This document shows, piece after piece, positions 1-12,965 of a stretch of DNA of 64,000 nucleotides; within the stretch, counting starts at the first letter, position 1; each line of letters opens with the position of its first letter. This DNA is from Puffinus mauretanicus (Eukaryota; Chordata; Aves; Procellariiformes; Procellariidae). The stretch spans positions 1,798,001-1,862,000 of the forward strand of contig JAJKFH010004053.1 in assembly GCA_023333565.1 (NCBI GenBank), given 5' to 3'. The notes under the pieces were generated by a model. The model saw only the letters and a program-made list of their open reading frames with translations, was not told the DNA's origin and did no database searches. Made by a program: the position numbers and the translations under genes.

Positions 1-360
1 GTGCAGTAACTGGGGGTGCACAAACCCGATGCGGATGCTGTGTGAGCAGATCGGGTTTGGGAGCAGCACGGCCACATTCCCGCTGCTCTGACTGTGAGGA
101 CTCCCAGGCCTCCCTGGTTGGCAGGCGAGACATCCCCGCTCTCCGCAGCAGCATTCCTTCATGCGTTAAGCCCCTATTGTAATCTCTATCCTGTAATTTA
201 TATATGTCTTGTACTATAAACGTTTTATTTTTTCCAGGTTATTTCTTTCCCTGATGGCTGTGGATGTTGACTGTACTACATTTAAGATCAGACAGTCCTT
301 ACGATTGTGCCTTGCTCCAGGAGGAAGATGTCTGTTTTATTTACAGCAGGAGTCTGCGAC
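1..360. other. Upstream intergenic sequence at left edge
   Basis: No gene or recognisable repeat is seen. GC content is mixed and rises towards the CpG-rich patch that follows. Confidence 0.4.
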
Positions 361-705
361 CTTTCCGCACCGTCCTCGCAAAGCCTGGGACAGAGGGACT
401 CCAGCCACAGGGGAGGCAGCGCGGCAGCACCTACACCGCGAGCCCACCCTCCCGGCAGCTCCCTTCTCGCCCCACCGCCAGAAACCGGCACCGGAGCCCC
501 GCTGCTGCCTGCCTGCAGGCTCTGGGGAGGCCGGGGATGATTTACCCACCTTGATTTCTAATTCCGACCTGGGGACGTTTGTGTGACCACAAGCAGCCCG
601 GCCAGCGGGAGCACCGCGGGCGGCGGGCGGGCGGGCAGCTCCCGTTCCGGCTGCCACCAGCAAGGGGAGCTCCGCATTTGGGTAGGAACCGAGAGAAGGC
701 GAGGT
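361..705. promoter_or_regulatory. CpG-island-like GC-rich patch
   Basis: I count about thirty CpG dinucleotides by hand in this stretch, far above the surrounding sequence. It includes a run of GGGCGG/GGCGGG GC-box-like motifs near 620-640. Several short open frames overlap on both strands, which is what stop-poor GC-rich DNA gives, so I do not call a protein. In mammals MYL12A lies divergently upstream of MYOM1. A CpG island here could therefore belong to a gene to the left on the minus strand, or be an upstream MYOM1 start. This is inference; no TATA box or splice structure confirms it. Confidence 0.35.
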
Positions 706-3700
706 CGGTACTGCCACAGACAGGAGAGGATGCTGTAAAACGACATTAAATGGATTTGGGGCTAAGCCCTGCTGTGGGCTGGGAAAGGAAGGGGCAAGAC
801 CCTACAAGTGCCGCGGGCTCCGGGGTGACACTTGGGTGACACTTCTGAGTTCCTCAAATGGCTGTAGCGAGCGTCTGCCTGCCTCCACCGAGAGAAATTG
901 CTGGACATTTTACAAAGTGGGGATCTGCCTTGCTATAGTAGCCCCTTTTTGCTCTGCTTCACTGCTGCTAACTGCTTTTTCCCAATCACCAGAAACTTAG
1001 AGAAGCGCCTCCAAGCTCTGGTTGCTGCAGAAGCTTTCCTGAGAGCTCGGTTTCTCACAGCTGTTAAAGCTCTGTGAAACCTGACATCACAGTCTCACCC
1101 GTGATGGAACCCTGAGCAGTCTCTCTGGTTTTGGTACAGGCTGGGAATGAGTGTGTTCATTTTCTGAAAAGCTCAAATATTTTTTTCTGGGATGGGAAGC
1201 ATTTTGTTTTACGGTATTGCAATCAAAATTACAAATGCAATAACGGGTACAACATCATAGTAATCTACACCACCTATGGTAAATATGTTTTCTGCTTGTA
1301 TAAAAAAATTAGCCTCCTTGTTTTCAGCAGAAGTACCTGTGTGAGCGTGATGAGCCAGAGCTGACCTACCACTTGAACAAGGTCTGCAAATCTTACTCTG
1401 AACCTGGATTGAATTTAGAACAGGTCAGAAGGAAATTTTGAATAAATCTGGGTTGAATAAAATATCCAAGTGCTTGGAAAGTGTATGAAAACAAATATTT
1501 TAGAGTAGGCCGAGAGCTGGAAAAAATAAGATTTGGGGTGAGTTTCATTCAAACCTGAAAGCCAATGGAGAACTCATAGTTTACAAACCCTTTTCAGCGA
1601 GAATTGATGAAATGAGCACATGGACAGCAGTGAACAAACAAACAAATTACAATGAGAAGATGAGCAAATGAACACAGAAAATTAAACCCAGCTTCACAAA
1701 GCTCTAGGTACACCTTCCTTCTCTAGCCATGCTTCCTAGCTCAAGTCTACCTGGATAGCCCACAGGAACATGGTAATTTTGATGTTAGGATTAAGAACAT
1801 GTTCTCTCCCTTGTGTAGCGTAGGAAAAGTAATGAGGACTTAATGAGGACTGTGAAAAATTGATGAAAGACATAAATGCTTTTAAAATAAAATATTTTGA
1901 AATTTTCCTATTTGTAAGCCTATCCCAATGAACATTATCTGGATGTTCTACTTGTGCCCAGGACTCCACTGGCTCCCTCTTGCCAGCTATGGAAGTAAAT
2001 ACAATTTTTTCTGTTGATGACCTGGGAAGATGTTTCAAAAGCCCTTGTTTAGAGAGTCAGCTTTTGTGCTTTTTAACAGGAAATCTTACTTTAAAAATCA
2101 AAGTATTAGGTCTCTGGCCATTTTGTGCATGAAAGCAGCCTTGAGACCAGAGACCAGATGATAAGGTGAAATGGCATGTGTAACTTGACTCAACTTCTCC
2201 AACTGAAAGTGGGGATAAGGGAAAGCATAATCATTTTCCAAATGCTCCACCCAAAACTGTAATCTGACCCATGGCTCTGGAGAGATAATAGCGAACAGGA
2301 GCTGATTGCAAATGGTAGGGGGAATTGAAAAATCTATTTCGCAGTCCCTCTAGATATTCACATTTTAAAGGTAGTCTTCTTGTGAGTGTCTCATACTGCA
2401 GAATAGCTGCTGACAGACCATGCTCCCCCAAGACTGCACCCCAAAAAGGCTTTCTTGGGGTATCTGACAGATGTAATAAAATCCTTTTTACCCTTTTCCT
2501 CCCCTTGTATCCATTTCAAGGAAAAGAAAAGGACAAGCTCTCACTTTTCCGACGGGAAGATTTGAAGCCCTTGTCCGGCCCTTTTCCCACCAGACTCCAC
2601 TTGCCCAGCCCTTGCTGCTTTCTCCTCCGGAGCAGCTGCCGGGGGAACAGGGGACTCTGGCTTCCTTGCTGCAGGTTGGGTTTCCCACTGCTCCCGCACC
2701 CTCCTGGGGAGGTACCCCCCTGCTAGGGCAGACCAGACGCTGCTCACTTGAGCTTTGCCGGCAGGCAGACTTGTTCCCCTCTTCATTAGCAAGCCGGCAG
2801 CAAAAAAATTTAATTGCTCCACCAGGAATTTCTGGAGCTCATCAGCAGCTGTTATTAACCCTCCAGCAGTCATTATGCAGCTGCACTTGGTCGTGAGTCC
2901 CTGCTGGCATTAGCAGAGAGAAAGGACATATTCCCTCTGTATTTCTCTGCCAGCTAGTGTAACAGTCCCTAGAGAGCTATAACGAGAGAGTAAAATTTTA
3001 CGCAGATGCAGGAGGGTAAGCAGAAAATCAGCCCTGCGTCAGGAAGCCACTAAAACCTTTTGCAGGGCTGTTCTCAGACGTGCCCCGCACTTGCAGCCGG
3101 GGGCCGAGGATTCAGGGGTCTGCCCGCGGTGGCTGTCGGAGCAGCACACGCCCTTCCACTCTGAAACCCCAAACACAGGACTTTTTTGTTGATGGGAAAT
3201 GTAAAATACTGTGGTACTCTTAATAAATTAACATTTTTACTGTAGGCAAAATAAGAGAAATCTGATATCGGCTGAAAAATGTTCATTGTGTATTTTATTT
3301 TAATGACACTTTCAGATTTGCAGAAGTAATGACAAATGAACATATTAAAAATTTCAAGGTGTTTCTGAATGGCTTGATGAAAACTGTTTCTTCATCATAC
3401 ACAGGTAAATACAAGAAAATACTGGCAAAAATCTTTAATATGTTTCTGGTCCAAAATATTGCCATTTCCCCTCAGTGTGGATTAATTGCAAAGATTTTTC
3501 CCAAAATCCCATCAGAATCTGAAACTTTCAAGAAGTTCAGCCTCTGCAAGTTAAGTAACCTAAAACTTTAATTCATAAAACCACAGAATGTGAAAATAGG
3601 CTTGAATTGTTCAGTTTGATCTCTCCCTTGTAGCTAACTTTAATTTTCTTTGGCCTTTGGCCAGAGCTAAAGCGATGTTTAAATAAATCTTTTTTGCAAG

Positions 3701-6170
3701 ATCAAATACAGTAACTGTGGCAAAACTTCAAAGAACTGCCAGGAGGTGATAAATGGTCAACAGATGGCCTCAAATTTGGACCATCTCATAGAAAATAAGA
3801 CACATTAGTGGACAAATGCTTTCCCTCTGGTTTTGCATGTGACTATAAATAGTAAACAAAGATACGCCCCATATTTTCTGCTGTGCACATTTAGTCCTTG
3901 GGTTGGTATCAGCTTTATAACACAGTGAATCAGATGAACTCCAGACTCCACACTATTCTAACTTTATCTAATAACTTTGAGTGTTGTGGGTCTGTGTCAC
4001 TGTTCTAATTATTCCTACAAAGATTATGCTGTCATCTGTAAGACTGTTTCTAATTAATCCAAAGATCGTATGCATATAGAGATAATAATTCTAGAGGTTA
4101 TCTTCCTACCACTGTTTTTCTCATGATAGATATAAAGATTAGGAATCGTATCCATTGGGGTTAGGGGTGTAATGGGCCATGCAGAGTGGCATCTCTTGTG
4201 ATAAAGAGATTGTGTTACAATTATGTTAGTAGGCATTTTAGGATCATGTACAGTGCATGCCTATCCATAAAGAGTACGGCCCTCTGTGTGCAGTTCTCCG
4301 AATTACTCATCTAGCCTGTTTTAATACACAGGGGATGAGTGCTGGAGGAACTATTTTTATAAGAAGTTCAAAAGCAGAAAGTACCTGAGCAAAAGAGACT
4401 TTCCTGCTCCATTGCCAGCTCACTACCAGCAACAGTGGGATCAAGTAATAAGGGCATATGCAGACAAAGATTTTTATAATAGACTTATCAGAACAATTCA
4501 GAGACTCACAGAAAGACAAAAATCAGGATGCTGGTATCTCTCCAGCTTCTTGAACTGGAGACAGCTAACATTTATCACAAAAGAAGTGTATATAAGGACA
4601 CCAGAATGAAAGACATTCTGTGCAAAAATGCGGAATTATTAATGCCGGATCCCAGGCAGGTTTCAAATGGCTGCCACGCTGCCCATGTAGCACATTTACT
4701 AGGTGAGCAGGAGAAATCCAAGCAAAGCAAAGAGATCATCAGCCTCCCAGTTGTTGCAGAGAATTAGGTTGCAACACCTTCCTTGGCCAGCGAAGTTAAG
4801 TAGGGCTGGACCTGCTCTACTGAAGAAACTCTAAGAGAAACCGTTTTCAGAATAAGAGGTAGCTATGCAGCAGCAAAGTGATTGTGACTTAAAAGCTTTA
4901 AATACCAAATAGTTTGCAAATGCACTTTGGAAATAGATCTCCATTTAATTGTGCTACCGGGAAAGGAGAGAAAAAAGAAAGGAAAAGCTGCAAAGCCAGT
5001 TATGTGGCAGGATTTTAATGTTTGCAAATTTGACTTAGATGACTGGAGGTTGAAAGACATTTCCAGCGCTTTATTCTCTGGTCAGTCTGGCACATATTTG
5101 GCTTCTACGTCATATCTCCTTGTCGCCTTCCACCTCCATGGGCAGACTGCAAAGGCAGAGATCACAGTCTGGAAAAGGCAGGGAGAGGATAATCCCCGTG
5201 TGCCGGACCCTACCGGAGCCGATCCCTGCGACTGTATTCGGATTTGGCAGCCCTGCTCCAGTTGTGACAATGTTGAATGAATCTTTAGTTCCCCATGAAC
5301 TCTAAGTCCTCCGTAAAAAGCTGGCTGTTAATTAAGCGTACATGCAGCTCACCGAGCGAGTGCTGTTCACAAACTCCCTGAATACTGCATCTTGAACAGT
5401 AATGCCCTAACGTACAGTCTTTCTTTCTTGAAGTATTTTGGGATTCTTAAGACGTGTCTTTCCCAGGTAATTTCTTCTCCTAGGTAAAATTATTTGAATT
5501 CCAAAATCAGTTTGACATTACAAGCTTGTTTTAAGAACTTGTGATGAGAAGTGACTGAAACTAAAGATGTGAATTGTACAATTGGTTTCTGTTTGCTCAT
5601 TACTTCAAAGTTATTTTCAGTGAAATAATATTATGCTTGTATCTGACACTTGGAAAGAAAGACTAAAAAACAAATAAGGCATTGCTGTGTTTCTAGAGAT
5701 TGTGAATATCAATATTGCTTTCAGCAGTTTTCACTGATCTATGCAAATAACCGTGTGGTTGATTAGCTAGTCTGAGTTTACATTCAGAACACTGATCTAT
5801 TAGATATACACATAATTTGGAGATGCAGTGCTCTGAAAATTAATGTTATTCAGCAATTTTAGTGTGCAGATTCAAATTTTAAAATGCCTATCGTTGCCAC
5901 AGCTCCGTGTTCTCACAGCTTGCAATATCTGTACAACTCAGCGCTTTCAGTGTTAAATAATGGTCTGTTGTTACTGTTCTGCAACTTCCAGAGTGCTGTG
6001 TGCATTGGAGTTATCTGGAGGAGTTCAAACACCAGACTGTAGAGCCAGAAACATGTCACAGTTTTTAAAAAATGCAAACAAAGAATCAAATTATGATTCT
6101 GGAGGGGAAACCCCAAATCTGTGAGCATCTATGGATGATGCTCCTGTCTCTCAGCTGTTAGAATAGTCAA
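706..6170. other. Intergenic, no gene supported
   Basis: The short open frames here look like noise and none resembles a known protein. GC-richer islets lie near 2550-2780 and 3070-3160. Three E-boxes (CAGCTG at 2846 and 2878, CACTTG at 2884) sit within 45 bases, and a perfect MEF2 consensus CTATAAATAG lies at 3843-3852. These could be muscle enhancer elements but may be chance matches. Confidence 0.4.
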
Positions 6171-6358
6171 GGGCTAGGACAGGTTGCTCAGGGAGGCTGT
6201 GCAGTCTCCATCGCTGGAGGTTTTCAGGACCCAACTCAAAAAAGCCTTGGACAATCTCACAGCTGAATCTCACAGCTGACCCTGCTTTGGGCCAGAGGTT
6301 TGACAAGAGACCTCTCAGGTCTCTTCCAACCTGAATTATTTTGTCATTCTGCGATTCT
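6171..6358 (+). mobile_element. CR1 LINE 3'-end fragment, old
   Basis: The sequence follows the familiar CR1 3' end: a stretch beginning CAGGTTGCTCAGGGAGGCTG, a GACCCTGCTTTGGGCC block, and a final TCTTCCAACCTGAATTATT followed by ATTCTGCGATTCT. It is 5'-truncated, with many substitutions and a short internal duplication of the CTCACAGCTGA block near 6258-6280. It lies in the same orientation as MYOM1. Family assignment is from recognition of the avian CR1 consensus. Confidence 0.8.
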
Positions 6359-9300
6359 CATTGTAGATCCAAATTGCCATTCAGATGTGCTTTACTGTAT
6401 GTTGATAGTAAACTGATTATTAGAAATTATTAGCTGGACTAGCATTATGGTACCCTGAGATGGAAAACAGTATGCAAATTTCTACAAACGTAAGGTTAAT
6501 TAGAAATAATGGCCAACAGAGAGATCACAGTAAAATGATGGGACACTTGTCCTCTGTCTAGTACCAGCAATCTTGCCTTACAAAAATATATGACCAATTT
6601 CTGAAGTCCTTCACTTACACATAGGCTTAATTCTTTCCAAGAGAGATTTTGCTCTGCTTAAGACCAGCAATGACTTTCTTGGCAATTGAATATTATTCCA
6701 AGTGCATAAATGCAATCCAATAAAAGTAATAACCACTCTTTTATTTTACTTCAGACATGCAAACCAATTAGAGTAGCTTAAAAGGCTGGTCTTATAGTGC
6801 TGCATGCAATTCAGACTCGTTAGAAAGAAGTGTGATTGAAAACCACTACTGAAGTAGAGCTAGATTTAGAAATTCTGTTGGTGGTGCATTGTTTTAAATA
6901 GTAATTCCCTTTGGTGTAAGGAAAATTTAGAAATCAGTGTTTTGTGCAGTCAAGCAATACTAGGATCCTGTGAAGAGCAAAATACTCAGGGGAAATAGAG
7001 GAAAAAGAAGAAAATAAAGGAAGCGCACAGAATAACAAGACAAAAAGTTCTATAAAAAAGAAGAAATATGAACCAAAGTCTTCTGATTCTTATGCGGTGG
7101 GTAGCATGCAGCAGTGATGGTTACAGACTGGGAAAATTTCCCAGATTCTTATAGTTTGGTAAAGGGAGCAGTACCAGCAAAACGGTGGTGTTTTGCCACA
7201 GTCATTGGGTGAGTTTGTTTCCCTGGACTTCAGAAAAGAATGGGAAGTTAATCGCATTCTCAAGATTCATTTTTTTATCTGTGCTGAGAATGTTTTTGTC
7301 TCAGCCTACTAGCAACACTTGACAGTTACTCATCTGTGAGAGCCTCCAGCAGGGTTTCTTCAGCTCATGTTTACTTAGTACTTGAAAAGACAGCGGCTGC
7401 AAGAACAGGACCCACAGGCATGGAGAAGTTTTTCCTTTTGCAAACCATTATATTGCAGCTGGGTTTTCTTTCAGATTCCACATGAAATTATTTTCTTTGT
7501 CTGCTAGGCTGATCTTTGATGGTTTTGAATAAAAGACTTTTTAAAATAAGTCTTTTATTTTAAGTTTCCTTTATATTTGCAGTCTTTCTGCCTGTTTTCA
7601 AATATGGCAAGAATATAATACTTTATGGGCCAACATTCAGAAATTCCTTATTTAAAAATTCATAAAATGGGTAAAAAAACCCCCAACTGTTCTTTCAAAT
7701 GGAAAGAGGTCCAATTTAAAACATCTAGGGAATTCCAGTTTAGCTGAGACGGCCATGACAGGTACTGCATGGAAAAGTTTTGACATAAGAAAATAAGCAC
7801 TGATGGAAAATCCAAGCTCATAAATAAAAGTTAAATGAAGCAATATTTAAAATATAAAACAACTGGGAGATGTGAGATACAATATCTTAAATCTAAAATG
7901 GTGATTCTTTTGAAAGCACATCAGCATGTGGAAGATTTTCAACAAACGGCTTCACACAGGAAGCTTGAATCTTATCTCCAGCTCCCACAGCTCTGCTGTG
8001 ATTTATGCAAAGCAACAGAAAAAAAAAAAGAGAGCGAGAGAATGTTTCTCCTTAACAATCTGCATATTCTGAATAAATTTGTATTACATATGCCTGTCAA
8101 ATTTACAAGCACATATAAAATCTTCGTACAGTTTCCACACAGAGATTGAGCAGTGACAAAGTGTGGAAAAGATTCAAAGTAGTTGGTGTGAAAAAGTACA
8201 AAGATTTTTAATAAAAAGATGTTTAGCTCAATTGGACAATGATTTGTTTTCAGCATTCATTTAAAATGACTGAAGCACTAAACGAAAAATACTGTAGATG
8301 AGAAGCTGAGCATGCAGAACGGGCCAGGCTGCACTACAGAAATGGCCCATATGTCACTTGTTTCTGCCATATTATGTCGTATCTCAGCTTTTTAAGACCT
8401 TATTCAAGGTTTCAGAAATTGAGCTCCTGGGATGTCATTTACCTGTGTGATAGCATGTAGGATGGTAACTTTATATATATATTTCTGAGACCAAATAAGG
8501 CATGCCAAATATCATGGTTTAATATTTTGTCTCAAATTGTAAGGAGAAACATCGGCATGCAGAAAGGTGAAAACTTGGAGATGAAAAGTAAACCAGAGTA
8601 GAGGTTTTAAGAATAGCACAAGAAGAGAGAGAGAGGGAACAGGTGACCAATATGCATCCACATCAAAATAGCGTGGATGTGCTGTGTACGGGGAGAAGTG
8701 GTAGAAAGTATAAACATGTAATCAGACACAGGGACACAATTAAGGTTGTATAAGCACAGCCTTGACTTAATAGCACTTTGTGTTAGGTAAGTAATTTTCT
8801 TTTTTGTTGTTTTCCTTAGGAGGCAGGGCTTTTTCATTATGTGCAGTTGCGATATGCCTCATCTGGGCTTTAACAGAGCCTTGAGGATCCCAAGTTCTTG
8901 CGCTGAAAAAATAATTAACAATTTGTCCACACAGCCATCATCTAGAGATATATCTGGGAGAGCTTTAAACTAACGAGTTCATTTGAGCTAGCAGTACACC
9001 TGCAGCAGTGCCGAGATCAGGGCTGACTGAAAAACTCACCCCAAACTGATTAGCTCAGTAAATAGCAGATGAAAAGGTCCTATGCTGAGCTTCATGTTGC
9101 CTGAGCTACATCGTCTCTGATGCTGGATTTAGCTAGTTAAATCTAGCATGGATAAATCTATACTTTGCGATAGTTGTTATCAGGAAAAAAACAGATGTTC
9201 TGCTTTTTAAGCTAGCTGCTCGTGTAGGCAGAGGAGGGTATTTTAATAGGTGAAACTCACCCCCTGCTTGGCCCTCCCCTGCCCTGTAAGTTGCTTTTGG

Positions 9301-12119
9301 TACCTCCTTTTAGTTCCCCCACCTGCAGTCACAGAGATTTCTTTCTCTGGCAGTGAACCTGAGGTCCCTTTTCCTCGGGAGCCACGGCAGCTGCTGGGGC
9401 TTGGGCACATCTGTTGCCCATATGGTGTATGTCTCCCGCCCCACACCGCTGCAGCTTACGTACATGGTGGAAATACCGAAAAGAGGTGTAAGTGACACAT
9501 CCAGAAGCAATTATTTTTCACTGGTGGCATATACAAGCACAGTACTTTGGAGGAGCACTTCTGAAATTTAGTGTGGCTGAATGACTTGGAGGAGATGGGT
9601 TTGCCAGATTAGGATTCGCATTTTGCCACTGCTGTTGTTTAACCTTACAGCGAGTTACGAGGCTTGCTTTGGGTATAACAATGCTGGGTTGTGGATCCCA
9701 GTCATTAGAAACTCTGCTCCCTTCCAGTCACTGTGGGGGAAGGCTGCTGCCACCTTGCTGGGGTGTCCTGCTGGAGGAGGTTTCAGAGGAAGAGGCACGG
9801 ACGTGCTAACAGGACATTGACAGCTGCTGGTAGAAAGCCGGGAACAAGCTACAGCGAGAAAAAGGCAGATGGGAACTAGTAACTTTTGACAGCTTATAAA
9901 GTAACCAAATCCAAATTGATTTTCAGAAAGTCAGTAAAGGTTGAGCTCTCATCTGTAGGACTAACGTTATACTGGATTCTGAAGTTTTACTATAAACAGC
10001 TATTCCAAATCTTTTTTTTTTTTGATAAAGGACTTTGTTAAGCCACCACAACTTCTCCTATAAGTCATTTGAGTTATAAGATCATAAAATAACTGATAAA
10101 TAACAAATATTAAGGTGAAACCTCCCCTTGGAATGGATATTGCAAACCTGTCCACTGTGTGATTTCTTGCATCTTTTCCTGAGCCATCTAGTACTGACCA
10201 CCGGCAGTCAAGAAACTGGACTGATCTTGCCCTGCAAATTCATACATTCTCCAGTCTTTGAGCATCTTATTTTAGCTCATGCTGGTCCCTTTTGTTGAGT
10301 CTTCAAACTTGAATTTGCTCAGAAACGTAGGAAACTTGTCCTACAGCATGGATGGAGAAACAAGAGTACCGGCCCATCAGACAAAAATCAGAATTGATCC
10401 ATTTCAAAGTTAAATACACTGCTGCCCTCGTGGAATATGACTGCCCTGCAGCCTGAAGCCACCAGCTACAGCAGATGTTTTAAGTGACTGGAAAAAACTA
10501 TTCAAATAATTCGACTAACTGTCTAAACATTTCTAAAAAGTCCTGGTGGGTTTGGCAGTTATCTCAAAATCATTTGCTGCTGCAACTTATGCTGTTGACG
10601 TTTGAGCTACTTCATTTAAAGCTAAATCACACATGGCAAATAATCACCAGAATTATCTGACTTGTGCCTTCACCCATCAGATCCTTCTAATCTCAGTTTC
10701 TTTTTTAATTCAGTGTATCTCCTTCTCTTCTTCAAATACTAAGCTCCAGTCTATTTTCCCCTCTTTGTCTTCACCAGGTCTTTTTGCATTACGTCCCCAA
10801 CTTCTGGAAGAGTTTTTCATTCATAATTGATGTTTTAAATTTGATGTCTCTGTCCTGCAGGGAGTATTGAATAAAACAATCAATTTGTAAATTTCTGATG
10901 TAAATTTTCCTTGAAACTTTGTTCAGCTTAATTATTATATTGGAAATAATTTTCAAGTGTGATAGCTAAAACAATTTTTTTTCCTATTAAGACATTGCCA
11001 CTATCCTTTCCTTTAATGGAAACATTTGATTGATTCAAAAGTATTTCATCAATCAATGTGAGGACAAGGAAAATGAAAGTTGTTATTGCATTGGGTGGTA
11101 AATCTGTGTTAGCTATGCCTGAATGATTGTGGTAACAATTATTGTAATTCCTGAGGCAATTGCTTTATATTATTGCAATAGTGGCTTAAATCTGAGTGAG
11201 ATGGTGTCTACAGTTTTTTTCTTTGTAATGGAATAGTGCAGTTAAACAGACTTTTGAAAGGGGAAGACAGTCAATACAAAGTCATTGTTTAAGGGTCCGG
11301 GCTCCCCAGGGACCATGGGGGCTGCCCTGGGGTCCGTCAGGGCAGGGCCTGGCAGCCGCAGCCCGTCCCACCGCCCCAGCCAGGAGCAGGGCAGCCGGGG
11401 CACCGGGGCAGCCCCAGCCCTGGGCGTCGGGCACCTCTGTTTGGCCAATAGCCTGGTCAAACTACTTAACTCATATTTTTATGTGTATTATCTGCTTCTA
11501 AAAGCTGTGTAACTAAATGGCAAGAGCTCAGATATTATATCTCAGTCCAGTTTTCTGGCTTTGGGTTATCTGCGGTTGGAGCGACTCTCTGGTCCTTCAG
11601 CAGTCGTGTGTCAAGGCGTTTTGGCCAGCCTTTCCAAGATGCAAAACTAAATAGAGTGAGGATAACAGAAACTATCCATTGTTATTGGAATAAAGGTTTT
11701 GAAGGAGCTGTGGTGTTTAGGAAAGACTGACAGGTACAGTATGGGACAACATTTAACAACCATCTGTTTTGGTATGTCATTTAAAATGACAGGAGATACT
11801 ATGGATTGAAAAACAACGTAAGTGCCAAAGGCACTTAAAGAAATGATAAGAATTTTCTGTTGGAATAGCTCTAGGAGTCTGCTGTAGACTCTCAGGGTGA
11901 GGTTTCAATATGAACAGAAATCTCTAAAAGGTTATGAAGGAAAATAAATGCTGCCAGCAACTGAGTTGTTATGGGACACTTCCAGTTCCCAGAGAGACAC
12001 TGCAGAATAAATGTTACTAATAATGGTAAGGCAAATATTTCTGTATAATGAAAAATCAATCTAGGCACTAACAGTCAATAGCTTGAAAGGCTTTTGGAAA
12101 AATTGTGCTTTAAAACAGG
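6359..12119. other. Intergenic, no gene supported
   Basis: AT-rich sequence without convincing coding capacity. A perfect CArG box CCAAATAAGG lies at 8491-8500 next to a short TA run; such boxes are expected several times by chance in 64 kb. An isolated GC-rich block at 11290-11445 interrupts AT-rich sequence and carries overlapping open frames on both strands that I do not believe are genes. Confidence 0.4.
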
Positions 12120-12965
12120 TTTTGAAGAAGAAATTATCAAAGATTTGGAGGGAAATAGAAATCTGGATGGAATGTGCTCAGTAAGAATAAATCATGTAAC
12201 CCACCTAGAGCAAGAAGAACAAAATCAAGAAGAACAGATCGAGTAACCTATTTTTTAAAATAACATGATAAATCATTTTCCATACAACAGAAATGCAACT
12301 GATTGAGTCCATCTGGATTTGATACCCTGCCACCTGGGAAACTGTTAGTTAAAATGGAGAATTTACACAAAAGATGTAGGGTAGACAAGCCCTACGCTAG
12401 CCCAATGGCTAGATGAGCAATACCAGATTTTGTTGAGAGGGGAAGAATCGGGGGAGATTTTTAATAGCAAAAGAATAGTCTTGGGACCAATATTTAATGT
12501 TTTTGCTGGTGATCTTATTATAAAAAAATAGGAAGGTGCTAATGTAATTTACTGACTACATAACATTGAGGGGCATCTGCCCTCCAAAGAAGGATTAGAA
12601 TATTACATAGGAGTAAGGCTTAGAGATGAAATTCAGTAGTACAAAGTGTAAGGTCATAAGATGTAAGATGTCAGTAGATTGCCTCAGCTGGAAGTGACAG
12701 AGGACTAAAGAGATCTGAAGACATTAATCAGTCAGTAGGACTGTGAGCCGCCCATGTAACGTATGTGCGAAAAAGGCCAATGCAATTCTAAAGTTTATCA
12801 GTTGAGCTTTCTTTCCAGCAGAGGCAGAAATGTGTCACAGTATGAGAGTAATGGTTTCTAATGAAACTTTTTCTGGAGTACTGTGTATGATTCAGGCCAC
12901 CCATGGTGTAGAAAGACAGCTTCAAGCAGGACCAGGTACAGGTGGGCTTTGCTAAATTTATGAAA
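12120..12965 (+). mobile_element. Ancient CR1-like LINE copy, degenerate
   Basis: Several blocks match the order of a CR1-type reverse-transcriptase region as I remember it. There is a GATTTGATACCCTGCCACC block near 12316, a TACAAAGTGTAAGGTCATA block near 12640, AGGCCAATGCAATTCTAAAG near 12774 and a TGGAGTACTGTGTATGATTC block near 12874. It ends in an A-rich run at about 12962. The frame is heavily broken. Boundaries are approximate. Confidence 0.5.

Noticed and set aside
8491..8500. Perfect CArG box as a promoter
   Set aside because: A single CC(A/T)6GG match is expected several times by chance in this AT-rich window, and no other muscle motif or splice site is adjacent.
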